The position numbers were made by a program, and so were the translations under genes. Shown here piece after piece: positions 22,781-24,842 of a stretch of 24,842 nt of DNA; position 1 is the stretch's first letter, and every line of letters begins with the position of its first letter. The notes beneath the pieces were generated by a model. The model was not told where the DNA came from, searched no databases, and saw nothing but the letters and a program-made list of their open reading frames with translations. The stretch spans positions 1-24,842 of the IMG/VR virus record IMGVR_UViG_3300044821_000018; one strand, given 5' to 3'. Origin of the DNA: a virus.

Positions 22781-22984
22781 TCAATCCTCCTGGGTTTGTT
22801 TCCTGTTGGCTCGATTTCCACCGCGTTTACCGGCCACGCGCGCCAGCACCCGATTGGTCGTGAACGTCCGTTTGTCGCCGGGCACGGCCTTGCCGCCGAG
22901 CGCGGCGACCTCGCGCCGGCGCTCGGGCGTCATCGCGGCGAACCCGCGCAGCCCGCGCTTGGGCTTGACCGGCTCGTCACTCAC
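22781..22984 (-). CDS. KGG-type small basic protein
   Basis: The 67-residue protein starts at GTG 22984, overlapping the stop of the J-domain gene as GTGA. The part GFAAMTPERRREVAALGGKA matches the KGG pattern of stress-related proteins such as YciG and con-10 (GFA.M.PE..REIA.KGG). A basic Arg/Lys/Gly-rich C-terminus follows. In bacteria such proteins are linked to stress survival; in phages their role is not known. It is likely disordered and may bind nucleic acid. The motif is visible, but the functional link is weak. Confidence 0.6.
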   Translation of the reverse strand: MSDEPVKPKRGLRGFAAMTPERRREVAALGGKAVPGDKRTFTTNRVLARVAGKRGGNRANRKQTQED

Positions 22985-23802
22985 CAGCGCTTCTCTTTCT
23001 GGCGGTAGTACGGTTTCTCAGGCGCGCGCGGACGCCTGCGGTAGGCGTCTTTATCCATTCTGTATTCCCACTGGTCGGGATTCGGCGGCAGCTCGCCAAC
23101 GTAGTACCGCTTGAGCATCTCACGCGCGCTGACCCACTCACCCTCATCCTCCGGGTTTTTCTGGCGGGTATCGGGTTCCGGGGCCGATTCCCGCGAAGAA
23201 AAATTTCCGGTTGCGGTCACCCGGACGGCGTTGGGCCGCGGCTCGCAGTCCATCGAGTATTGGGCGATGTGCCGATGGATGAGCCCGATGATCTGGTCCG
23301 CTTCGTCGAGGTCCGCGATAGCGTTCCGGGCGTTCCTCAGGTTCGACTCGAACACGCCCTCGAACAGATCCCCGCCCTTGACGCGCTTCTGGATCTTCTC
23401 GACCGAGGCCATCGAGGTTTGCAGCTCGCTGCGTTTCTTGTAGTTTTCTTTGAGGCGATTATCGAGCGCCTCGCGGACCTTCTTGAACAAATCCGTGAAC
23501 GGCAGTTCCGCGTCCGGCACCGAGCCCATGCACGTCGCGAACACCTGCATCATGACCGCGTTGGCCTTCTGCTCGAGCGACATGGACGGCCCCGAGGCGA
23601 ACCCGGTCTCGTCGTACTTCCTGCGCTTGTCGGGGCTGCCGAGCACCTGGTACGCCACGTTGAGCTGACTCATTCGTTCGGGATCCCCGCCATCGCGATC
23701 CGGATGGCGCAGCGACGACAGGCGCCGGTACGCCGCCTTGATCTCTTCCGGGCTCGCCGAGCGGGCGACCCCGAGCACGTCGTACAGCGTCTCCTCAGGC
23801 AT
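22981..23802 (-). CDS. J-domain (DnaJ-like) protein
   Basis: The 273-residue protein starts at ATG 23802 and overlaps the preceding gene by 8 nt. Residues 5-68 form a J-domain (LYDVLGVARSASPEEIKAAY, then LRHPDRDGGDP), with the essential HPD motif at 33-35 and the final helix (SPDKRRKYDETG). J-domains stimulate the ATPase of DnaK/Hsp70 chaperones. The protein lacks the Gly/Phe linker, zinc-finger and substrate-binding domains of full DnaJ. Its remaining 200 residues are helical and charged, with no recognised domain. It may recruit host DnaK for capsid assembly or DNA replication. A J-domain gene in this position is unusual. Confidence 0.85.
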   Translation of the reverse strand: MPEETLYDVLGVARSASPEEIKAAYRRLSSLRHPDRDGGDPERMSQLNVAYQVLGSPDKRRKYDETGFASGPSMSLEQKANAVMMQVFATCMGSVPDAELPFTDLFKKVREALDNRLKENYKKRSELQTSMASVEKIQKRVKGGDLFEGVFESNLRNARNAIADLDEADQIIGLIHRHIAQYSMDCEPRPNAVRVTATGNFSSRESAPEPDTRQKNPEDEGEWVSAREMLKRYYVGELPPNPDQWEYRMDKDAYRRRPRAPEKPYYRQKEKRW

Positions 23803-24043
23803 CGCCGAGCTTCCGGTCGACCAGTCGGAACCGGATCGTCCCGTCCGGCATGCCCGTGACCATGAGCCCCTTGCCGGCGAGCTTGCTCGCCTGCTCGCGC
23901 GTGATGGACACGTCCCCGCCGAAGCGCTCGATCAGCGCCCCCAGGAACACCGTCCAGTCCTGCACCGAGAACTCGTAGTTGCTCACGTCCTCGACCTCGC
24001 CGGTCACGTGCACGTCGGCATCGTCCGTCTCCCCGACCTTCAT
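23795..24043 (-). CDS. Small hypothetical protein
   Basis: The 82-residue protein starts at ATG 24043, overlapping the previous stop as ATGA. It is acidic at the N-terminus and has a compact helical part (FSVQDWTVFLGALIERFGGD) followed by a helix and a beta hairpin (GLMVTGMPDGTIRFRLVDRK). It may be a small regulatory or adaptor domain, perhaps working with the J-domain protein encoded next, because their genes overlap. No family was recognised. Confidence 0.7.
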   Translation of the reverse strand: MKVGETDDADVHVTGEVEDVSNYEFSVQDWTVFLGALIERFGGDVSITREQASKLAGKGLMVTGMPDGTIRFRLVDRKLGDA

Positions 24044-24381
24044 TGCAGGGTCTCCTTGCCGGCCGCAGCGGGTCCGGCCGCAGCGGGTCCGGCCGCAGCG
24101 GGACCGGCCGCAGCGGCTTCTTCCTTCGCCTGCACGTTGACCATGACCTCGAGGATGATCAGCGCCTTGAGCTGATCGAGCGCGGCGCAGAGCTTCGCGA
24201 GCGCCTGCGGCCCCTTGTCGTCATCGCACGCCTCGACGCACTCCCCGACCTCGAGCGCCGCGATGACGATGCCCATGATGGCGACCGCGGTGGGTCTTGC
24301 GCCTGCCTTGCTCTTCTCGGCCATGCCCGCCTCGAAGTCCTCGATCATCAGCCTCGTCAGTTCCTTCGCTCCCACTTTCAT
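24040..24381 (-). CDS. Hypothetical protein with Ala/Gly/Pro repeat tail
   Basis: The 113-residue protein starts at ATG 24381. The first 85 residues form a helical domain (ELTRLMIEDFEAGMAEKSKA, with a Cys-containing VGECVEACDDD part). The end is a flexible linker-like repeat of GPAAA units followed by KETLQ. The ribosome binding site (GAGGG at 24393-24389) lies 7 nt before the ATG and falls inside one arm of an 11-bp inverted repeat. The gene heads a cluster with the J-domain and KGG-type genes. The function is not recognised. Confidence 0.7.
   Translation of the reverse strand: MKVGAKELTRLMIEDFEAGMAEKSKAGARPTAVAIMGIVIAALEVGECVEACDDDKGPQALAKLCAALDQLKALIILEVMVNVQAKEEAAAAGPAAAGPAAAGPAAAGKETLQ
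24061..24120. repeat. 15-bp tandem repeat, about four copies
   Basis: The plus-strand unit ggccgcagcgggtcc occurs at 24061-24075 and 24076-24090, with one change at 24091-24105 and a diverged fourth copy at 24106-24120. It encodes the GPAAA repeats at the C-terminus of the gene on the minus strand. The high identity suggests recent expansion by slippage, so copy number may vary. Confidence 0.85.
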
Positions 24382-24388
24382 AACCGGT

Positions 24389-24449
24389 CCCTCGGGCTCA
24401 GCGGCCCTCGTAGCTCACCTATTCAAGCCCCAAGGGGCGAGCCCGAGGG
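24389..24449 (-). promoter_or_regulatory. Inverted-repeat leader that may hide a ribosome binding site
   Basis: The arms CCCTCGGGCTC (24389-24399, plus strand) and GAGCCCGAGGG (24439-24449) are perfect 11-bp complements. They enclose a small GCCC-CTTG-GGGC hairpin (minus-strand sense). In the minus-strand RNA the 3' arm contains GAGGG, the ribosome binding site of the gene starting at 24381. Folding would therefore block translation, so this could be a regulatory RNA switch. The base pairing is seen directly; control is inferred. Confidence 0.55.
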
Positions 24450-24479
24450 GGTATCTCCGGACGGGTTCCCGGTGGAGGC

Positions 24480-24538
24480 CCGCTCGAGGGAGTCCGGCCG
24501 CGCGATGCACGACGCGCGACTGGCAAGGACTCGAGCGG
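24480..24538. repeat. Inverted repeat with nested hairpin
   Basis: CCGCTCGAG (24480-24488) and CTCGAGCGG (24530-24538) form 9-bp arms. Inside is CGCGCG (24499-24504) and CGCGCG (24513-24518) around an 8-nt loop, and TCC (24493-24495) can pair with GGA (24527-24529). Together with the neighbouring 11-bp repeat this makes the 188-nt gap unusually rich in potential structure. No known RNA family was recognised. Confidence 0.55.
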
Positions 24539-24569
24539 TGGACACCGTGCCCGTGGGTTCCGTTATGCC

Positions 24570-24827
24570 TCACGGTTTCCTGGAGGGGGACGACCCTTTC
24601 GGGGACGACTCAAGCTTCCCGCATCTCTTGCAGATCGCTCCCAGCAGCGCGCGCCTGGGCATCGTCTCGCTCATCTGGTACATCCAGCCCGGGGCCATGC
24701 GGATCCCGCAGTCGGTGAGCGCGCTGTCCCCGATCCGGCCGTGCACCCGATGCGCGAGCCCGGGGTGCCGCTGGGGCTTCACGTAGCTAAACCGCCTGGC
24801 CTTCACTGTCTGCCCTCCTGCCTTCAC
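24570..24827 (-). CDS. Small putative zinc-binding protein
   Basis: The 85-residue protein starts at GTG 24827, with AGGAAGG about 7 nt upstream. A second in-frame GTG at 24806 has its own AGGAGGG ribosome binding site and could be used instead. The protein is basic and has Cys40 (LTDCGIRM) and a CxxC pair at Cys66/Cys69 (ICKRCGKL), with His26 or His29 as a possible fourth ligand. Small phage and actinobacterial proteins with an H...CG...CxxC pattern are common, but their function is unknown. No membrane segment is present. The gene lies at the right edge and belongs to the accessory cluster. Confidence 0.6.
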   Translation of the reverse strand: MKAGGQTVKARRFSYVKPQRHPGLAHRVHGRIGDSALTDCGIRMAPGWMYQMSETMPRRALLGAICKRCGKLESSPKGSSPSRKP

Positions 24828-24841
24828 TTGCTGCCCTTCCT
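24799..24841 (-). repeat. Tandem duplication of ribosome binding site and start
   Basis: Two near-identical units lie next to each other on the minus strand: AGGAAGGGCAGCAAGTGAAG (24841-24822) and AGGAGGGCAGACAGTGAAG (24819-24801). Each carries a purine-rich ribosome binding site and a GTG start in the same frame. More copies might lie beyond the window edge. Confidence 0.6.
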
Positions 24842-24842
24842 C

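Noticed and set aside
24061-24120. Possible CRISPR-like repeat array
   Set aside because: The repeats are directly adjacent 15-bp units without spacers and lie in coding sequence.
24450-24540. Possible tRNA-like fold
   Set aside because: The GGGTTCCCGG stretch lacks the T-loop consensus and no cloverleaf could be drawn.
24423-24545. 40-codon minus-strand ORF from GTG 24545 in the structured gap
   Set aside because: No ribosome binding site, and it overlaps the inverted repeats; the low-complexity Ser/Gly/Pro/Ala composition looks like chance.

Overview
The window is part of a tailed bacteriophage genome (Caudoviricetes), either a free phage or a prophage. It is GC-rich (about 60-65% by eye) and every convincing gene is on the minus strand, so it is transcribed right to left. 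The gene set and order (terminase, portal, scaffold-like protein, major capsid protein, adaptor, nozzle-like protein, tailspike, large helical or Gly/Ala-rich proteins, small beta-rich structural proteins) fit a podovirus-type virion. No tape measure, tail tube, sheath or baseplate gene was seen. The host cannot be named; the composition suggests a GC-rich bacterium.

Layout in transcription order. (1) 24827-22160: small accessory genes ahead of the terminase: a possible zinc-binding protein, two small unknown proteins, a J-domain (DnaJ-like) protein, a KGG-type small basic protein and two unknowns. (2) 22160-17695: terminase large subunit, an unknown protein, a zinc-ribbon-like protein and the portal. 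(3) 17704-17440: two very small, very basic ORFs with strong ribosome binding sites, then a rho-independent terminator and a candidate promoter. (4) 17437-13437: the head module. (5) 13433-9632: nozzle-like protein and a large beta-helix tailspike. (6) 9628-3578: a one-helix membrane protein, a small His-containing protein and three large proteins that probably form the internal or ejection set. (7) 3581-1: a two-helix holin-like membrane protein and a run of small beta-rich proteins, the last of which runs off the left edge.

Genes are packed tightly. At least ten junctions are ATGA or GTGA stop/start overlaps and two more share one base, which implies translational coupling. GTG starts are common. 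Several long open frames have N-terminal extensions that are only overlap with the upstream gene, and starts were corrected accordingly. The two larger non-coding gaps (24382-24569 and 22388-22552) both contain inverted repeats. No small terminase subunit, endolysin, integrase, replication gene, tRNA or CRISPR array was recognised.

The points most worth a second look are the tandem micro-ORFs after the portal, the structured leader that appears to pair with the ribosome binding site of an operon containing a J-domain gene, and the strong excess of the AT-rich word ATTTGTT/AACAAAT in both orientations and several reading frames.
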